Source: Hyphomicrobiales bacterium
GTDB taxonomy: Bacteria; Pseudomonadota; Alphaproteobacteria; Rhizobiales; Aestuariivirgaceae
Assembly: GCA_026996935.1 (NCBI GenBank)
Contig: JALWJW010000177.1
Coordinates: forward strand, 1-7,713
DNA: 7,713 nucleotides
Direction: 5' to 3'
Below, in pieces: positions 6,867 to 7,713 of this stretch; position 1 is the first letter of the stretch, and each line of letters begins with the position of its first letter. The position numbers were made by a program, and so were the translations under genes. The notes below the pieces were generated by a model, which was given only the letters and a program-made list of their open reading frames with translations, did no database searches and was not told the DNA's origin.

Positions 6867-7103
6867 ATGGGTGCGTTTTCAATTTGGCACTGGTTAATTG
6901 TATTGGTTGTGGTGTTGGTTTTGTTCGGCGGAAGCGGCAAAATTTCCAGCCTCATGGGTGATGTTGCAAAAGGTATCAAAAGCTTCAAAAAAGGCATGGA
7001 AGATGATGTCGAAGAAGTTGCTGAAGACACCGTAAAATCTATCGACAGTACAGCAAAAGAAGCAAAAACTTCTGCTAAAGAAAAAGCTGACAGCAAAGCA
7101 TAA
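6867..7103 (+). CDS. tatA: Twin-arginine translocase subunit TatA
   Basis: TatA is the abundant inner-membrane subunit that oligomerises at the TatBC receptor to let folded proteins with twin-arginine signals cross the membrane. The 78 residues are a usual length. The short N-terminal membrane helix (about 4-20, beginning FSIWHWLIVL) is followed by the FG hinge, then the amphipathic helix GKISSLMGDVAKGIKSFKKGM and a charged tail (about 45-78) rich in Glu, Asp and Lys. The SIWHWLIVL start is typical of alphaproteobacterial TatA. ATG 6867 has a clear Shine-Dalgarno, GGGAG at 6854-6858 with an eight-base spacer. The 306-base gap upstream suggests its own promoter, and the 68-base structured gap downstream may set the excess of TatA over TatB. 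TatE is excluded by the position just before tatB. Confidence 0.96.
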   Translation: MGAFSIWHWLIVLVVVLVLFGGSGKISSLMGDVAKGIKSFKKGMEDDVEEVAEDTVKSIDSTAKEAKTSAKEKADSKA

Positions 7104-7114
7104 ATCAAACAACC

Positions 7115-7153
7115 AGTCGGTCACGAACGACAAAATGTTCATGCGTGCCGACT
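7115..7153 (+). promoter_or_regulatory. 13-bp bulged hairpin between tatA and tatB
   Basis: AGTCGG (7115-7120) pairs with CCGACT (7148-7153), CAC (7122-7124) with GTG (7145-7147), and GAAC (7125-7128) with GTTC (7137-7140). The loop is GACAAAAT, with a one-base bulge (T7121) on the left and a four-base bulge (7141-7144) on the right. The structure fills most of the 68-base gap and ends before the tatB ribosome binding site AAAGG (7160-7164). There is no U-run, so it is not a standard terminator. It could slow 3' decay, be a processing site, or cause partial attenuation so that TatA exceeds TatB. The pairing is seen; the role is inferred. Confidence 0.5.
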
Positions 7154-7171
7154 TGAACTAAAGGCATCGCT

Positions 7172-7600
7172 ATGTTTGATTTCGGTATTGGAATGCCCGA
7201 ATTATTGATCATTGGGATGGTGGCGTTAATCGTCGTCGGCCCAAAAGACCTGCCTAAATTGCTGAAAACAATTGGCAAATATATCGGCAAAATCAAAAGC
7301 ATGGCCAGTGAGTTTCAATCCCATATCGATGATGCAATTAAAGATACCGGGGTGACGGACATCAAAAACGATTTAGCCGATGAACTGGGCGATGCAGTTG
7401 ATTTTGACTTTGAAGCTGATTTCAAAAAACAGGAAGCTGAACTAACGAAAGTTTTTGAAACCGCAGCGGCAACACCAGCAGACAAACCAGCCAGCAAAAA
7501 AGCTGCTGCGAAAAAGCCGAAAAAAGCGACAACAAAAAAAGCGACCGTTAAGAGAACTGCCGATAAAAAAACCGCCAAAAAGCAAAAGCGAGGCTTTTAA
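7172..7600 (+). CDS. tatB: Twin-arginine translocase subunit TatB
   Basis: TatB forms, with TatC, the receptor for twin-arginine signal peptides in the inner membrane. The 142 residues begin MFDFGIGMPELLIIG, with the conserved membrane-helix glutamate at E10, then VALIVVGPKDLP (helix about 6-22 and the GP hinge at 23-24). An amphipathic helix follows (KLLKTIGKYIGKIKSMASEF), then an acidic stretch (about 70-95). From residue 104 to the end the chain is a Lys/Ala tail with 15 Lys and 2 Arg in 39 residues, resembling the C-terminal tail of histone H1. GPKDLP and the MFD start separate it from TatA. Shine-Dalgarno AAAGG (7160-7164) precedes ATG 7172 by seven bases. The probable tatC starts four bases after the stop, with its ribosome binding site inside the end of tatB, implying coupled translation. 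Confidence 0.95.
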   Translation: MFDFGIGMPELLIIGMVALIVVGPKDLPKLLKTIGKYIGKIKSMASEFQSHIDDAIKDTGVTDIKNDLADELGDAVDFDFEADFKKQEAELTKVFETAAATPADKPASKKAAAKKPKKATTKKATVKRTADKKTAKKQKRGF

Positions 7601-7603
7601 GTA

Positions 7604-7713
7604 ATGTGCCAGCAACCAACAAAAAAGAAAAGAAAAACCCGTAATGCCGGCGGCTATGCCCGCCACAAAAATACCCAAGTGCAGCAGGTCGAACCTGTGC
7701 ACCCATTCCAAAA
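7604..7713 (+). CDS. tatC: Probable TatC N-terminus, cut by window end
   Basis: An open frame starting at ATG 7604, just after the tatB stop, runs to the window edge (36 codons). GAGG at 7590-7593, ten bases upstream, is a good ribosome binding site. The visible peptide starts with a basic segment (MCQQPTKKKRKTR) and reaches VEPVHPFQ, which resembles the run-in to the first TatC helix, where MDHLIELR-like sequence is usual. No membrane segment is yet visible, so the call rests mainly on tatB-tatC order. A second frame is also open here, with ATG at 7644 (peptide MPAAMPATKIPK), but it looks less like TatC. The basic N-terminal extension would be longer than in most TatC proteins. TatC is the multi-span core that recognises the twin-arginine signal. 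Confidence 0.55.
   Translation, partial: MCQQPTKKKRKTRNAGGYARHKNTQVQQVEPVHPFQ

Noticed and set aside
6707..7108. 133-codon open frame on the minus strand over tatA and its leader
   Set aside because: It lies antisense to a clear TatA gene, has no family resemblance, and its hydrophobic stretches mirror the tatA helices.
7315..7711. Hydrophobic minus-strand open frames over tatB and the window end
   Set aside because: They are the complement of Lys/Ala-rich tatB codons, which read as Phe/Leu/Ser-rich on the other strand; there is no independent support.
1..7713. A defence, mobile or otherwise new multi-gene system
   Set aside because: Every sizeable gene belongs to a well-known core family in a common alphaproteobacterial order, all on one strand, with no integrase, transposase, terminal repeats or composition break.

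Overview
The window is a stretch of core, vertically inherited chromosome from an alphaproteobacterium, most likely of the order Hyphomicrobiales (Rhizobiales). This rests on gene order (argS, a SPOR-domain membrane protein, nagZ, scpA, scpB, tatA, tatB, then probably tatC), which is a familiar alphaproteobacterial block, and on the protein sequences (for example the TatA helix and the NagZ catalytic loops). The DNA is AT-leaning by eye for that group. I see no insertion sequence, phage gene, CRISPR array, tRNA, rRNA or toxin-antitoxin pair.

Layout: all genes lie on the + strand. The 5' edge cuts into argS (2-1264), leaving about the C-terminal 420 residues including the KMSK loop and anticodon-binding domain. 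Sixteen bases later comes a 775-residue, very proline/alanine-rich single-pass membrane protein ending in a SPOR peptidoglycan-binding domain (1281-3608). A 46-base gap that can fold over the ribosome binding site leads to nagZ (3655-4671), a cytoplasmic beta-N-acetylglucosaminidase of cell-wall recycling. After a 128-base AT-rich gap come scpA (4800-5714, GTG start) and scpB (5739-6560), the partners of SMC in chromosome condensation. A 306-base gap with a weak terminator-like element, short repeats and small hairpins separates them from the Tat export genes tatA (6867-7103) and tatB (7172-7600). The last 110 bases fit the start of tatC, running off the 3' edge.

Functionally the block links arginyl-tRNA charging, septal peptidoglycan binding (SPOR), peptidoglycan turnover (NagZ), chromosome organisation (ScpAB) and export of folded proteins (TatABC). 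Alphaproteobacterial Tat substrates can include cell-wall amidases, so a growth and division theme is plausible, but the linkage may only reflect ancestral order. tatABC is probably expressed from its own promoter in the 306-base gap.

I found no clearly new system. The points most worth a second look are non-coding: a 13-bp bulged hairpin between tatA and tatB, a hairpin over the nagZ ribosome binding site, and the tatA leader. Among the proteins, the low-complexity SPOR protein and the histone-H1-like basic tail of TatB stand out.
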